64,000 nucleotides of DNA from Methylococcus sp. Mc7 (GCF_019285515.1 NZ_CP079095.1:3194501-3258500); one strand, 5' to 3'. Positions 48,460 to 62,333 are shown, numbered from the stretch's first letter. Notes: generated by a model not told the origin, from the sequence alone. Translations and numbers: made by a program.

Positions 48460-49188
48460 ATGCCGGGTGAGGCCCCGCGCTCTGGCGATCCGAGCCGGGT
48501 CCTGCTCGACAGCGCCTATGTTCTGCATCGGCGCGATTACCGCGAAACCAGTCTCATCCTCGAATTGTTCACGCTCCGGCATGGCCGCATCGGCGTGATT
48601 GCCAAAGGCGCGCGTCGCGGCCGGCGGGGATTCGCCGCGGTATTGCAGCCATTCGCGCCCCTGTTGGTATCCTGGTGCGGCCGCGGCGAGCTTGCCACCC
48701 TGAGCCATGCCGAGGCCGCAGGCTCCGGCATCCGGCTGCAGCATACCGCGCTGTTCTGCGGCTTTTACCTGAACGAACTCCTGGTCAAGCTGCTGCCCGC
48801 GCACGATCCGTATCCGGCACTCTTCATCGCTTACCAAGGGGGGCTGGAAGCACTTGCCGCGGGCGGGGACACGGAATCCGCGCTGCGCAGTTTCGAGCTG
48901 TCGCTGCTGGAAGGCATCGGCTATGGTCTGCAGCTTCTGGTCGAGGCCGAGAGCGGGGAAGCCATCCAGCCTAACCGCCTTTACACCTATCGGATCGACG
49001 CCGGTCCCGTTCCCGCCGGCGACGAGGCCGATGCGGTGCGCGGAACAACGCTGCTGGCATTGCGCGACCGCCGCTTCGATATTCCGGAAACCCGCACTGA
49101 AGCAAAGCGCCTGATGCGGCGGGTCATCGCCCACCATCTGGACGGTCGGACTCTCAAGAGCCGCGAGCTGTTCCGCAGTTCGCCCTGA
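48460..49188 (+). CDS. recO: DNA repair protein RecO
   Basis: A 242-residue protein with an N-terminal OB fold (Y-V-L-H-R-R-D-Y-R-E-T-S-L-I-L-E-L-F-T) and the K-G-A-R-R motif, followed by the helical domain. RecO loads RecA onto SSB-coated gaps. It ends the conserved lepA-to-recO segment; pdxJ and acpS, which often follow, are absent here. Confidence 0.9.
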   Translation: MPGEAPRSGDPSRVLLDSAYVLHRRDYRETSLILELFTLRHGRIGVIAKGARRGRRGFAAVLQPFAPLLVSWCGRGELATLSHAEAAGSGIRLQHTALFCGFYLNELLVKLLPAHDPYPALFIAYQGGLEALAAGGDTESALRSFELSLLEGIGYGLQLLVEAESGEAIQPNRLYTYRIDAGPVPAGDEADAVRGTTLLALRDRRFDIPETRTEAKRLMRRVIAHHLDGRTLKSRELFRSSP

Positions 49189-49266
49189 CCTCGTGTACTG
49201 GGGCGGTCTCGGCCGGTTCGATCCCGTCCGAAATCGCCGGCCTTTCCCCGTTCCTGGACATGGCAA

Positions 49267-49295
49267 TTGACAGCGGTCGGCAAAAGTACTAAGAG
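49267..49295 (+). promoter_or_regulatory. Candidate promoter before the 49368 gene
   Basis: A perfect -35 TTGACA (49267-49272) is followed 17 bases later by TAAGAG (49290-49295), a weak -10. Transcription would begin about 70 bases before the ATG at 49368. Confidence 0.4.
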
Positions 49296-49367
49296 TCTCC
49301 CTTAGCCCGGCGAAGTAGACCATTTGCCGGGGACATTCGTACCGTAACAGGGGTAAGGAGGTGCGTC

Positions 49368-49904
49368 ATGAAACGACTGTATTACCTTACGGACAATCTC
49401 GACAGCGTCGAAAGGATTTCGAGCGCGCTGCACAAGGAGGGTGTCTCGGACTGGAACTTCCATGTCATCAGCAAGGATCAGGCGGGGCTTTACCGCCGCC
49501 ACATCCATTCGGCAAATTTCATTCAGAAATCCGACGCGGTGCGTTATGCGGAGCGCGGCGCCATGGTGGGATTCGTCTTCTCCATCCTCGGCAGCGTCTA
49601 TGTGGCCAGCGAGCAGCCGTTCGGTCCGGACATGAGTGGCATGGTTTATCTTGCGATTTTCGGCTTCGTCACGCTCTTCGGCGTCTGGGTGGGCGGACTG
49701 ATGGGGATGGCCACCGAGAACCAGAAGATCGCCGCTTATCACGACGAGATCGAGGCCGGGAAGCATCTCATCCTCATCGATGCCAGGGCCGAGGAGGAGG
49801 AACGGGTTCGCGAGCTCATGGCGCGTACCCAGCCGGAGGCGCATTTGCTGCGGGTGGGATCGACGCTGATCAATCCCTTCAAATTTGCGCATCCTTCCCT
49901 CTGA
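49368..49904 (+). CDS. Membrane protein of unknown function
   Basis: A 178-residue protein with a soluble N-terminal part (about 1-63), two adjacent membrane helices (about 65-85 and 90-112) and a soluble acidic C-terminal part with a ferredoxin-like rhythm (H-L-I-L-I-D-A-R-A-E-E-E-E). I do not recognise a named family. The ribosome site is exceptional: TAAGGAGGTG, a near-complete anti-16S match, 6 bases before the ATG, predicting strong translation. It has its own promoter candidate. Confidence 0.7.
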   Translation: MKRLYYLTDNLDSVERISSALHKEGVSDWNFHVISKDQAGLYRRHIHSANFIQKSDAVRYAERGAMVGFVFSILGSVYVASEQPFGPDMSGMVYLAIFGFVTLFGVWVGGLMGMATENQKIAAYHDEIEAGKHLILIDARAEEEERVRELMARTQPEAHLLRVGSTLINPFKFAHPSL

Positions 49905-49961
49905 TCCTCGAGCGACAGCCGGTCCTGGCCTTCATTGCCGCGGAGGCGCGGGCCGGCTTTC

Positions 49962-49990
49962 TTAATCGGCGCGGGCAAGTCTGCTAGAAT
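49962..49990 (+). promoter_or_regulatory. Candidate promoter for the miaB operon
   Basis: TTAATC (49962-49967) and TAGAAT (49985-49990) are 17 bases apart. The -10 matches five of six consensus bases; the -35 is weak. Start near 49997, about 42 bases before miaB. Confidence 0.4.
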
Positions 49991-50038
49991 AACTCCATCC
50001 CCTGACGCTGATCCCCGACGGTCCCCCGCCCCGAACAC

Positions 50039-51412
50039 ATGCCGCAAAAGCTCTACATCGAGACCTTCGGCTGCCAGATGAACGAATACGATTCCGCCAA
50101 GATGCGGGATCTGCTCGGCTCTACGGACGGTTTCGTACTCACCCGGTCGCCCGAAGAGGCGGACGTCCTGCTGCTCAACACCTGTTCGATCCGGGAAAAG
50201 GCCCAGGAGAAAGTCTTTTCGCAACTGGGGCGTTGGCGTCCGCTCAAACTCAGGCGTCCGGAGGTCGTCATCGGCGTGGGCGGCTGCGTGGCGAGCCAGG
50301 AAGGCGAAGCCCTGCAGAAGCGGGCGCCTTATGTCGACATCGTGTTCGGTCCCCAGACCTTGCACCGGCTGCCCGCCATGCTCGAACAGGTCAGGCGCGA
50401 GCGGCGGCCGGTGGTGGACGTGTCGTTTCCGGCGATCGAGAAATTCGATGCGCTGCCGGAGCCGCGTGCCGAAGGGCCGAAGGCTTTCGTGTCGGTGATG
50501 GAAGGTTGCGGCAAGTACTGCACTTTCTGCGTCGTGCCCTATACCCGCGGTGAGGAAATCAGCCGGCCGGTCGACGACGTGATCGTCGAGATCGTCGCGC
50601 TGGCGGAGCAGGGTGTCCGCGAGATCAATCTGCTGGGCCAGAACGTGAACGCCTACCGCGGGGCGTTGGCCGATGGCGGTGTGGCCGATCTGGCTCTGTT
50701 GCTGCATTACGTGGCGGCGGTGGATGGCATCGACCGCATCCGCTTCACCACCTCGCATCCGGTGGAGTTCTCCGACAGCCTGATCGAGGCGTTTCGCGAC
50801 ATTCCGCAGTTGGTCAGTCACCTGCACCTGCCGGTTCAGAGCGGCAGCGACCGGATTCTCGGGCTGATGAAACGCGGCCATACCCGTGACGAGTACGTCG
50901 ACAGGATCACCCGGCTGCGCGGGATCCGGCCCGATCTGAGCCTCTCGTCGGATTTCATCGTGGGATTTCCGGGCGAAACCGACGAGGATTTCGAGGACAC
51001 CATGGCGCTGATCGAGCAGCTCGGTTTCGACCAGTCATTCAGCTTCATCTTCAGCGCCCGGCCGGGTACCCCGGCGGCCGAGATGGCCGACGACGTGGCA
51101 CTGGAGACCAAGCGCGCCCGGCTGGCCCGATTGCAGGCCCGAATCGCCGAAAATGCCGCGGAAATCGCATCGAGGATGGTGGGCGGCGTGCAATCGGTGC
51201 TGGTCGAGGGCACGTCGCGCAAGGATTTCAATGAGCTCAGCGGCCGTACCGAAAACAACCGGGTGGTGAATTTCGAAGGCCATCCCCGGCTCATCGGCCA
51301 GTTCGTCGATGTCGTCATCACCGACTCCCTGCCCAATTCGCTGCGAGGCCGGCTCGTCGGCCTGGCCCGCGAGTCCCGTTCCGTCCCAGCCTCTGCCGCT
51401 CAAGTTGCCTAA
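50039..51412 (+). CDS. miaB: tRNA methylthiotransferase MiaB
   Basis: A 457-residue radical-SAM enzyme that adds methylthio to i6A37 of tRNAs. The N-terminal UPF0004 domain has its three cluster cysteines (first at Cys12 in F-G-C-Q-M-N), the radical-SAM motif C-G-K-Y-C-T-F-C is near 157-164, and a TRAM domain ends the protein. It heads the conserved miaB-phoH-ybeY-corC-lnt run. Confidence 0.95.
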   Translation: MPQKLYIETFGCQMNEYDSAKMRDLLGSTDGFVLTRSPEEADVLLLNTCSIREKAQEKVFSQLGRWRPLKLRRPEVVIGVGGCVASQEGEALQKRAPYVDIVFGPQTLHRLPAMLEQVRRERRPVVDVSFPAIEKFDALPEPRAEGPKAFVSVMEGCGKYCTFCVVPYTRGEEISRPVDDVIVEIVALAEQGVREINLLGQNVNAYRGALADGGVADLALLLHYVAAVDGIDRIRFTTSHPVEFSDSLIEAFRDIPQLVSHLHLPVQSGSDRILGLMKRGHTRDEYVDRITRLRGIRPDLSLSSDFIVGFPGETDEDFEDTMALIEQLGFDQSFSFIFSARPGTPAAEMADDVALETKRARLARLQARIAENAAEIASRMVGGVQSVLVEGTSRKDFNELSGRTENNRVVNFEGHPRLIGQFVDVVITDSLPNSLRGRLVGLARESRSVPASAAQVA

Positions 51413-51425
51413 TCATCCCGGTTCA

Positions 51426-52391
51426 ATGCAGTTGCTCCTGGAGCCGTCGGACAACGCCCGGCTCGCGAACCTCTGCGGCCAATTCGACGAACACCTGCGC
51501 CAGATCGAGCGGCGGCTCGGGGTTGAAATCCAAAACCGCGGCAACCAGTTCCAGATCATCGGCGCCGGCAGGGCGGCGCGGGCGGCCTATGAAGTGATCC
51601 GCAGCCTGTTCGATGCGGCCCAGCACGAGATCATCACGCCGGAGCGGGTGCATCTGTCGCTGCAGACCGCGAACGTCGACACGCTGGTGAGCGAAGCCGG
51701 GGCGCCGGAAGAGGAGGTGCTGATCCGCACCAAGCGTTCGGTGATCCGGGCACGCGGAGCCAACCAGCGGAAATACCTGCAGAACATCGAGCAGCACGAT
51801 ATCAATTTCGGCATCGGCCCCGCCGGCACGGGCAAGACCTATCTGGCGGTGGCCTGCGCGGTGGCGGCACTGGAGCAGGAACAGGTCCGGCGCCTGGTGC
51901 TGGCGCGGCCGGCGGTCGAGGCGGGCGAGAAGCTGGGCTTCCTGCCCGGCGACATGGCGCAGAAGATCGATCCCTACCTGCGGCCGCTGTACGACGCGTT
52001 GTACGAGATGCTGGGCTTCGAGCGGGTCGCCAAGCTGATCGAGCGCAACGTGATCGAAGTGGCGCCCCTGGCCTTCATGCGCGGCCGTACCTTGAACGAT
52101 TCCTTCATCATCCTCGACGAAGCCCAGAACACCACGATCGAACAGATCAAGATGTTCCTGACCCGCGTCGGTTTCGGCTCCCGGGCGGTCATCACCGGCG
52201 ACATCACCCAGACCGATCTACCGCGCAACAAGGAATCCGGGTTGCGCCATGTGCTGCAGGTGCTGCGCGACGTGGAAGGCATCAGCTTCACCTTCTTCAG
52301 CACCCGCGATGTGGTACGGCACCCGCTGGTGCAGCGCATCGTCGCCGCCTACGAGGCGCACGAAAAGGCGCAGCAGGAGGGTGGCGAGTGA
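51426..52391 (+). CDS. ybeZ: PhoH-like ATPase (YbeZ)
   Basis: A 321-residue ATPase. Walker A is G-P-A-G-T-G-K-T (131-138) and Walker B is F-I-I-L-D-E-A-Q-N; an N-terminal KH-like region precedes. YbeZ partners with YbeY in RNA metabolism. It overlaps ybeY in GTGA. Confidence 0.92.
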   Translation: MQLLLEPSDNARLANLCGQFDEHLRQIERRLGVEIQNRGNQFQIIGAGRAARAAYEVIRSLFDAAQHEIITPERVHLSLQTANVDTLVSEAGAPEEEVLIRTKRSVIRARGANQRKYLQNIEQHDINFGIGPAGTGKTYLAVACAVAALEQEQVRRLVLARPAVEAGEKLGFLPGDMAQKIDPYLRPLYDALYEMLGFERVAKLIERNVIEVAPLAFMRGRTLNDSFIILDEAQNTTIEQIKMFLTRVGFGSRAVITGDITQTDLPRNKESGLRHVLQVLRDVEGISFTFFSTRDVVRHPLVQRIVAAYEAHEKAQQEGGE

Positions 52392-52840
52392 TCGATCTGA
52401 CCCTGCAGCAAGAAAGCGCGTCGGCGGTGCCGGACGAGTCGGCGTTCCGGATTTGGGCCGAGGCGGCCCTGGAAAAGCGGCATGCGGAGGTCGTCATCCG
52501 CATCGTCGATGCGGCGGAAAGCGCGGCTCTGAATTCGGCTTACCGGGGCAAGACCGGCCCGACCAACGTGCTCAGCTTTCCCTTCGTGGTGCCGGAAGGC
52601 GTTCCCAACGAGCTTCTGGGCGATCTGGTGATCTGCGCGCCGGTGGTCGAGCGCGAGGCGCAGGACCAGGGCAAGGTTCCCAAGGCCCACTGGGCCCATA
52701 TGGTCGTGCACGGCATGCTGCATCTTCAGGGCTACGACCACATCGAAGATGTGGACGCCGAAGTCATGGAAAACCGCGAGATCGAGATCCTGCGGGGCTT
52801 GGGTATCGAAAATCCCTATCTGGAGATTCAGCCGGAATGA
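52388..52840 (+). CDS. ybeY: Endoribonuclease YbeY
   Basis: A 150-residue metalloprotein whose [11 protein letters not shown] motif (His108, His112, His118) binds zinc. YbeY acts in 16S rRNA 3'-end maturation and ribosome quality control. Translation begins at a GTG overlapping the upstream stop; the gene ends in an ATGA overlap with corC. Confidence 0.94.
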   Translation: MIDLTLQQESASAVPDESAFRIWAEAALEKRHAEVVIRIVDAAESAALNSAYRGKTGPTNVLSFPFVVPEGVPNELLGDLVICAPVVEREAQDQGKVPKAHWAHMVVHGMLHLQGYDHIEDVDAEVMENREIEILRGLGIENPYLEIQPE

Positions 52841-53691
52841 GCGAGGAAAATTCGGGCGAACATCGAAGTTGGCTGGAGCGGCTCGTGCACTTCCTGTCCG
52901 GGGAACCGGAGAGCAGGGAAGAGTTGCTCGAGGCGCTCCGGCATGCCCAGAAGCGTCAACTGATCGAAACCGAAGCCCTCAACATGATCGAAGGCGTTCT
53001 GCAGGTCTCCGAGCTGCGCGTCCGGGACATCATGATTCCCAGGGCGCAGATGGCGGTGGTGCCCCAGGACGCCGAACTGGAACGGGTTTTCCCGCTGGTC
53101 GTCGAGTCCGGCCATTCCCGTTATCCGGTCATCGCCGACGACCGCGCCGAAGTGGTGGGCATCCTTTTAGTGAAGGATCTCCTGGCGCATAGCCTCCGCA
53201 ACCGCCGGCTCAAGGTCTCCGAAATCATGCGCCCGGCCCTGTTCGTGCCGGAGAGCAAGCGCCTCAATGTGCTGTTGAAAGAGTTCAAGACCTCCCGCAG
53301 TCACATGGCCATCGTCGTCGACGAATACGGCGGCGCCGCCGGCCTGGTGACCATCGAGGACGTGCTGGAGCAGATCGTCGGCGAAATCGAGGACGAGCAC
53401 GACCTGGGAGAGGAGGAATACATCTTCCGGAAAAACGACCAGGAATACACCCTGAAGGCCATTACTCCCATCGAGGAATTCAACGAATATTTCGGTACCG
53501 ATTTCGAGGACGACGAGTACGACACCGTCGGCGGAATGATCGTGCACCGCCTGGGGCACGTTCCGGAGCGGGGAGAGCGGATCGAGATCGGCCCGTTCCG
53601 ATTCACCGTGATTCGCGCCGACAGCCGGCGCGTGCATCTCTTGAGGCTGCTGCGCCTATCTCCGGACGCTCTCAGTCCGGCGGCGGGCTGA
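52837..53691 (+). CDS. corC: CorC/YbeX, CBS-domain transporter-associated protein
   Basis: A 284-residue cytoplasmic protein with two CBS domains (about 65-185, from [10 protein letters not shown] to V-D-E-Y-G-G) and a C-terminal CorC/HlyC domain (about 200-280). E. coli YbeX is linked to magnesium/cobalt efflux and ribosome metabolism. It lies 4 bases before lnt. Confidence 0.92.
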   Translation: MSEENSGEHRSWLERLVHFLSGEPESREELLEALRHAQKRQLIETEALNMIEGVLQVSELRVRDIMIPRAQMAVVPQDAELERVFPLVVESGHSRYPVIADDRAEVVGILLVKDLLAHSLRNRRLKVSEIMRPALFVPESKRLNVLLKEFKTSRSHMAIVVDEYGGAAGLVTIEDVLEQIVGEIEDEHDLGEEEYIFRKNDQEYTLKAITPIEEFNEYFGTDFEDDEYDTVGGMIVHRLGHVPERGERIEIGPFRFTVIRADSRRVHLLRLLRLSPDALSPAAG

Positions 53692-53695
53692 GGAG

Positions 53696-55177
53696 ATGAA
53701 AGCCGTGCTGCTCGCGTTGACCGGCGGCGCTCTGCTACCGTTCGCCTTCGCACCGTTCGGCTACGCGCTGGTGGCGCTGCTGTCTCTGGCACTCCTGTTC
53801 CGGGTCTGGCTGAACGCCTCCCCCCTGAAGGCCGCCCTGTATGGCTATCTGTTCGGGCTGGGCCAGTTCGGGGTCGGCGTGTCCTGGGTCTTCGTGAGCA
53901 TGCACGAATACGGCGGCAGCGACGTGTTTTCGGCCGCCGGTCTGACCGTGCTGTTCGTGGCTTATCTGGCTTTGTTTCCGGCGCTGGCGGGCTGGCTCGG
54001 CGTCAAGGCCGGCGGCGGTTCGGTGCTCGTTCGGGGGCTGCTGGTATTCCCCGCCGCCTGGGTCGTCACCGAATGGCTCCGAGGCTGGCTGTTCAGCGGT
54101 TTCCCCTGGCTGCAGATCGGCTATAGTCAGACCGATACCGGATTGCGCAGTATTGCGCCGGTGTTCGGTGTGTTCGGAGTGGGCTGGCTGCTCGCCGTAC
54201 TGGCCGGTCTGGTGCTGAGTGCCTGGCTGCTGGACCGGCGCGGACGCCGGTTCGCGTTGCTCGGTGCAGCCGCGGTGCTCGTCGGCAGCACCCAGTTCGC
54301 GAAGGTGCAGTGGACTCATCCCGCCGGCGATCCGATCCAGGTCACGCTGCTGCAGGGCAATGTGCCGCAGGACCAGAAATGGCGCCCGGAAGCGAAAAGC
54401 GCCACCGTCCAGATGTACGTAGACATGACCCGCCAGCACTGGGATTCCCGGCTGATCGTCTGGCCCGAAACGGCGGTGCCGGCGTTCTATCAGCAGGTGG
54501 CCGAGAGCTTCATGGCGCCGCTGGAGGCGGAGGCCCGGCAGCATGGGGCCGACATTCTGGTCGGCGTACCCTACTACGAGGCCCAGGGCGACCGCTACTA
54601 CAACGCTGTGGTGACGCTCGGCGCCAAGCCGGGCCGCTATTTCAAGCGCCATCTGGTGCCCTTCGGGGAGTTTCTGCCGCTGCGGCCCGTGCTGGGCTTC
54701 GTGCTGGATATCCTGCAGATCCCGCTGTCGGATTTCACCGCTGGCGCGCCCCGACAGACGCTGCTCCAGGCGGCGGGTTATCCGCTGATCGCCTCGATCT
54801 GCTACGAGGACATCTTCGGCCAGGAGTCGCTGGCGGGGCTGCCGGAAGGAGCCTACCTCGTCAACGTCACCAACGACGCCTGGTTCGGGGACTCGTTCGC
54901 CCCCTACCAGCACTGGCAGAAGGCGAGGATGAGGGCCTTGGAGACGGGCCGCTACATGCTGCGCGCCACCAACACCGGCGTCACCGGCATCATCGACGCC
55001 GGCGGCAGACCGGTCGCGGTCGCGCCCATGTTTGAACGCCAAGCGCTGACCGGTATGCTGCAGCCCATGGCGGGCGCGACGCCTTACGCCTTGTGGGGCG
55101 ACTGGCCGGCCGTTGCACTATGCGCGGGGATCGTCGGCGTCTGTTTCGCGAGGCGCCGGTTCAAAAAACTTGGCTGA
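53696..55177 (+). CDS. lnt: Apolipoprotein N-acyltransferase Lnt
   Basis: A 493-residue inner-membrane enzyme that adds the third acyl chain to lipoproteins. The N-terminal half has about six membrane helices. The nitrilase-like domain carries Glu258 (W-P-E-T-A), Lys317 ([11 protein letters not shown]) and Cys369 (S-I-C-Y-E-D), the expected triad. It matures lipoproteins such as LptE encoded nearby. Confidence 0.94.
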   Translation: MKAVLLALTGGALLPFAFAPFGYALVALLSLALLFRVWLNASPLKAALYGYLFGLGQFGVGVSWVFVSMHEYGGSDVFSAAGLTVLFVAYLALFPALAGWLGVKAGGGSVLVRGLLVFPAAWVVTEWLRGWLFSGFPWLQIGYSQTDTGLRSIAPVFGVFGVGWLLAVLAGLVLSAWLLDRRGRRFALLGAAAVLVGSTQFAKVQWTHPAGDPIQVTLLQGNVPQDQKWRPEAKSATVQMYVDMTRQHWDSRLIVWPETAVPAFYQQVAESFMAPLEAEARQHGADILVGVPYYEAQGDRYYNAVVTLGAKPGRYFKRHLVPFGEFLPLRPVLGFVLDILQIPLSDFTAGAPRQTLLQAAGYPLIASICYEDIFGQESLAGLPEGAYLVNVTNDAWFGDSFAPYQHWQKARMRALETGRYMLRATNTGVTGIIDAGGRPVAVAPMFERQALTGMLQPMAGATPYALWGDWPAVALCAGIVGVCFARRRFKKLG

Positions 55178-55185
55178 GGAGAGCG

Positions 55186-55425
55186 TTACAGCAGTTCCAG
55201 GCGAGCTTCGATTCGGGCGAGGCGTTCGGCCAGCTTATCGATACTTGCTTGTGGTTGTGCGAGCGTTTGCTCGTCCAGGGCTGTACCTCGCTTCATGATC
55301 GCCAGCCCTTCCTCGATGGTCGATAGCCGCAGTTTCACGGTGGTCATATCGTCCGCAATCTGATCCACACGTCCACGGATGTGGCGCAGGTGTTGAGCCA
55401 CCAAGTTGTCCAGGCTTTCGGTCAT
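55186..55425 (-). CDS. Small coiled-coil protein of unknown function
   Basis: A 79-residue hydrophilic protein, nearly all helix with heptad spacing of Leu/Ile (L-D-N-L-V-A-Q-H-L, I-A-D-D-M, L-A-E-R-L-A-R-I-E-A-R-L-E-L-L). No membrane segment. It lies just downstream of the ParA-like gene on the same strand, with 76 bases between; a joint role is possible but unproven. Similar short proteins are common and uncharacterised. Confidence 0.55.
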   Translation of the reverse strand: MTESLDNLVAQHLRHIRGRVDQIADDMTTVKLRLSTIEEGLAIMKRGTALDEQTLAQPQASIDKLAERLARIEARLELL

Positions 55426-55501
55426 ACCGGCTTATTGAACAATGCGGGAAACATAGGTGCGAAACATTCTAATCCGAGGCGTCGTCGGCCACCATGGGCT
55501 G

Positions 55502-56278
55502 CTAAGTCTCCAACTCGTCGAACAGCGCCTGGAACTCGTTGGACAGCTTGTGGTCCGGCGCGTAGTAAAGCAGCGGTTTGGACTCGCTGTGCGATTCCCT
55601 GACTTTCACCGAGGGTGAAATCCGGGTGTCCAGTACCGGGTGGCCTTCGGCGAGCAGTTCCTCGACCAGCTTCTGCGGCAGACTGGCGCGGCTCTGGTAC
55701 TGATTGACGATGATGCCTTCCAGCATCAGGCCGTCATTGTGGTCCGCCTTGATTTCGGCGATCACCGCCAGCAGGTTGTACAGGGCTTCGCGCGAGAAGG
55801 CGTCGCAATCGAACGGGATCAGGCAGCGGCGGGCCGCGATCAGGGCCGAGCGGCTGTAGAAATTCAGGACCGGCGGGGTGTCGATGAAGACGCGGTCGAA
55901 GCCCGAGAGAGCTTCCAACGCCTCGCGCAGCTTATAGATCTTGTAGCGGGATTCCAGCCGCCCCTGCAGCGGCTCGAGCTCGGGATGAGAGGGTGCGATG
56001 TACAGGTCGGGATAGGGGGTCTCGTGGATGACCGCGTTCAGCCCCTCGTCCTGGCCTTTGCCGAACAGGCTCAGGCCCAATGTGTCCTTGAAGAAGCGGG
56101 CGATGGTGCGGTCCTGGTCCGCCACCTTCTGACCCAAAAGATAATGGGTGGAATTGCCCTGGACATCCAGATCGATGACCAGCGTCTTCTTGCCTTTGGC
56201 GGCGCTGATGGCGGCGAGATTGCAAGTGATGGTCGATTTACCGACGCCGCCCTTCTGGTTGAATATGACCCTATGCAT
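55502..56278 (-). CDS. ParA/MinD-family ATPase, orphan
   Basis: A 258-residue ATPase with the deviant Walker A K-G-G-V-G-K-S-T (9-16), I-D-L-D-V-Q-G-N-S-T (Walker A' region, 36-45) and F-I-D-T-P-P (Walker B). It lacks the N-terminal DNA-binding domain of plasmid ParAs, so it is the short chromosomal/orphan form that positions cargo on the nucleoid. No parB or centromere-like repeats are nearby. It is set between lnt and leuS on the opposite strand, breaking the usual lnt-leuS neighbourhood. Confidence 0.82.
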   Translation of the reverse strand: MHRVIFNQKGGVGKSTITCNLAAISAAKGKKTLVIDLDVQGNSTHYLLGQKVADQDRTIARFFKDTLGLSLFGKGQDEGLNAVIHETPYPDLYIAPSHPELEPLQGRLESRYKIYKLREALEALSGFDRVFIDTPPVLNFYSRSALIAARRCLIPFDCDAFSREALYNLLAVIAEIKADHNDGLMLEGIIVNQYQSRASLPQKLVEELLAEGHPVLDTRISPSVKVRESHSESKPLLYYAPDHKLSNEFQALFDELET

Positions 56279-56376
56279 GATTGTTCCCCCCCGAACGCTG
56301 CCGCCTTCATGCGTTCATTGCCCGTTCCGGCTTCAGATTAGACGCGGCGTCCGGTATTCTAGCCACTTTTGCTTGA

Positions 56377-59599
<3,223 letters not shown>

Positions 59600-59603
<4 letters not shown>

Positions 59604-60604
59604 GGTTGAAGCCTGATCAACTGGCCGGGGCGCTGGATCGCGGCCTGGCTCCGGTCTACGTCCTGTCCGGCGACGAGCCCCTGCAGTTGGGGGAGGCCGC
59701 GGATGCCATCCGAGCGGCGGCTCGCGAACGGGGCTACAGTCTTCGCGAGCTGTTTCACGTCGAGCCCGGTTTCAGCTGGGGCACTTTTCTGGAGGCCGGC
59801 GACTCCGTTCCCCTGTTCGGCGACCTCCGCATCCTGGACCTGCGCCTCAATAGCAAGCCGGACAAGGAAGGCGCCGCCGCGTTGCTGCGCTATCTCGACA
59901 AGCCACCCTCGGATGCGATCCTCGTTCTTACCCTGCCGCGCTTGACCAGGGAAGAGCTGAATGCCGGCTGGGCGCGGGCCGCCGACTCGGCCGGCGTAGT
60001 GGTGCAGGTCTGGCCGCTGGAAGGACGCGAACTGATCGGCTGGCTGGACCGGCGCATGAACCGCTTGGGTCTGCTGGCGGACCAGTCCGGTCTTCGGCTT
60101 CTGGCCGCCCGGGTGGAAGGCAACCTGCTGGCCGCGGCCCAGGAAATCGAAAAGCTGCGCATCTTGTACGGCGCCGGCCGCATCGAGGACGAGCAGATCG
60201 TATCGGCGGTCTGCGACTGCGCGCGTTACGACGTGTTCGACGTCGCGGCGGCCATGCTCGAAGGCCACACCGTCCGGACCTTGCGGGTCCTGCGCGGCCT
60301 CGAAGGAGAAGGCGTGGCACCCCTGGTGGTGTTGTGGGCGCTCACCCGCGAACTGCGCTCGCTGGCTGCGGTCCAACGGGAGACTGCGAGGGGCCAGCCG
60401 ATGGACAGTGTCCTGGCCAGGCTGCGGATATTCGACAAGCGCAAGGAGGCGTTCGCCAGGGCCGCGAGACGGCTCGGCCGGGACGGCGTGCTGGATGCGA
60501 TCCGGCTGTGCGCCCGGGTCGACCGGGTAGCGAAAGGGCTGGAGCCGGGCGATCCCTGGCTCGGCCTCTCCGACGTGTGTCTCCGCGTAGCCGCTTCCAC
60601 TTGA
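59600..60604 (+). CDS. holA: DNA polymerase III delta subunit HolA
   Basis: A 334-residue clamp-loader subunit that opens the sliding clamp. The N-terminus M-R-L-K-P-D-Q-L and Y-V-L-S-G-D-E-P-L match the family; the C-terminal collar domain is complete. The frame is open for nearly 900 bases upstream, but the TTG at 59600 inside the lptE stop (TTGA) gives the family length and start. nadD, often next, is missing. Confidence 0.9.
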
Positions 60605-60631
60605 TTTCGGAAATTTTGAAGGTAAAAAAAC

Positions 60632-60844
60632 ATGAGAATCGACAAACACGGCAACATGGAACTGACCGAAGAGGAAGATGCGGACCTGCTCGAACGGCTC
60701 GAGGTCCCGGAGAGCGAGCACGACGACCCGCCGGTGGAAATCGAATGCGTCGGCATGGAGAACGACGTCGCCACCTTCAAGGCCACCAACACCAAGACCG
60801 GCAAGCATGTCCTGATGGTGTTCGATCTGATGAGCCCGGACTGA
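60632..60844 (+). CDS. Small acidic protein of unknown function
   Basis: A 70-residue, strongly acidic soluble protein (N-terminal E-E-E-D-A-D-L-L-E-R-L). No signal or membrane segment. No family recognised. It starts 27 bases after holA and is probably cotranscribed. Confidence 0.6.
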   Translation: MRIDKHGNMELTEEEDADLLERLEVPESEHDDPPVEIECVGMENDVATFKATNTKTGKHVLMVFDLMSPD

Positions 60845-60920
60845 GAAAACCACAGAGTCGTCATTCCCCCTTTGGGACGAATCCGCCAGGAGCAGATTTT
60901 ATGTGGCATATCCCTATGCC

Positions 60921-60967
60921 GCACCCTTCGGGCGCTACGCGTGCGAATCGGCTTTCCTGCCGATTTG
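60921..60967 (+). repeat. Hairpin repeat module, copy C
   Basis: GCACCCTTCGGGCGC, then GCGTGC and a stem CGAATCGGC/GCCGATTTG (60944-60967; 8 of 9 pairs are Watson-Crick, one is G-T) with a 6-base loop. This is the full form also seen, inverted, at 13010-13057. Apart from this and the composite repeat, 60845-61350 holds no gene. Confidence 0.65.
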
Positions 60968-61130
60968 TGCATTTTATCCGGAGGGCGCTGAACAGGAGTT
61001 CAGCGTGAAAGGGCCGGGGACGAGGGCTTGCCACGTTTCCGGTCTCTCAGACAGGCAGTTTTCGAGAAATACTTCCAAGCCTGAGCCGCTGCTATCAACC
61101 GCCGCCAAAATCCGCCATCAACCCAACGGA

Positions 61131-61244
61131 TCATGGCGACCAGCCGCCCTGGACTATGAAAGCGACTGCTCGCCGTGATCGTTCCTCACGCCGGCCCTCT
61201 CCCAAAGGGAGAGGGGGGGCAAGGTACTGCGACTTTCGCGTTAA
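61131..61244. repeat. Composite interspersed repeat, short copy
   Basis: Begins TCATGGCGACCAGCCGCCC and ends GCGACTTTCGCGTTAA, with GCGACTGCTCGCC-x-TGATCGTT and CCCAAAGGGAGAGGG inside, all collinear with 12910-13229. At 114 bases it lacks both hairpin-module blocks of the long copy. Confidence 0.65.
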
Positions 61245-61350
61245 CGAGTTCACTCTGTCGCGATATCTCACTGTTGTTATGAATGCTCTTGAGATGAGAA
61301 CAGGTTGTATTGGCGGTCCATCCTGCGCGGGCAGTGTGGACACCATCGGG

Positions 61351-61953
61351 TTATCGGCTTGTGTTAATAAACTTCACAGCGAATGGCGGCTTGTAGACAG
61401 AATAAAGGTCGAACGCTGGAGCGAACGGCATCATGTAACCGCTCTGCAATTGCGAAGGATCGACATCGTTGGAACAGTACACTAGGTTAGAATCTGCCGC
61501 AGAATTCGTTCCCAACTGAACTGATCGCACGACGACATCCTTCGCGGCTACTGAGTTCCCACTTAGCAAAAACACTGTTGCATTCCGGCCAGATACTATC
61601 GCCATGTCCAACAGATAACGGGACTTGGGATTGTCGAAAACCGCATTGTAGTAATACGCATTACCGGCACAGTTAGGCTCAGTGAAGTATAGATTTCGCC
61701 AATTGGCAATTCCATAATAATTCATTCGGATTGCAATGGTCTTTTCCTTGACTTGCATCACAACAGTGGCAGGAGGGGCACTGGTATCCGCCGTCGGGCT
61801 ATCCGCCTCGATGACCTGCCCAATCACCTTTCCTTTCGAGTCTACGGCAACTAATACACCGCCCTGCGCCGCCTTTCTGGCGGCCTGCGCATGGCCTGTA
61901 ACGAACATTGCGGCCACCACGGCCAAGAGAATAGCTGAATTTGTTCTCGACAT
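61351..61953 (-). CDS. Secreted protein of unknown function in AT-richer DNA
   Basis: A 200-residue protein with a signal peptide ending near A-Q-A-A (residues 22-25). The mature part is Tyr/Asn-rich with two cysteines (in P-N-C-A-G and Y-C-S-N) and no recognised domain. Codon use is less GC-biased than neighbouring genes, suggesting horizontal acquisition. No operon partner. Confidence 0.65.
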   Translation of the reverse strand: MSRTNSAILLAVVAAMFVTGHAQAARKAAQGGVLVAVDSKGKVIGQVIEADSPTADTSAPPATVVMQVKEKTIAIRMNYYGIANWRNLYFTEPNCAGNAYYYNAVFDNPKSRYLLDMAIVSGRNATVFLLSGNSVAAKDVVVRSVQLGTNSAADSNLVYCSNDVDPSQLQSGYMMPFAPAFDLYSVYKPPFAVKFINTSR

Positions 61954-62333
61954 GGATTACCCCCAAGGCTTTTGCAGATATATGGTTCGGTTCGCAGCTT
62001 GCTGCCCGTAGCATACCCGACCCAAATTTATAATATAGTTTCTATTCAAGACAGTTGAAAGACTGTGGAAGGCGGTTTCCTTAAGTTGGAAAGATTGGAA
62101 ATAGCCACCAGCCGTTCGCCACTTTATGGGATTTGCGCATCTGGCGGCTATTTTTTTGGGGCCGACAACTTACTGACTTTGCGCTGATTTGTTTTACAAG
62201 ACGGCTTCTCAATGACAAAATTCTCTCGTATAGCGGTTCTTTCGAGGCACCAAATAGTCTGACAGGGTCGAATTGGATGCCCACATAGCGAGTAGTTTCT
62301 GGATCGCGCCCTATCCAAAAGCCAAATACTCCG
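61954..62333. other. AT-richer intergenic region without a recognised gene
   Basis: A minus-strand open frame covers part of this stretch but has no signal, domain or ribosome site, so I do not call it. The region must contain the promoter of the secreted protein at 61351-61953. Nothing else is recognised. Confidence 0.4.
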
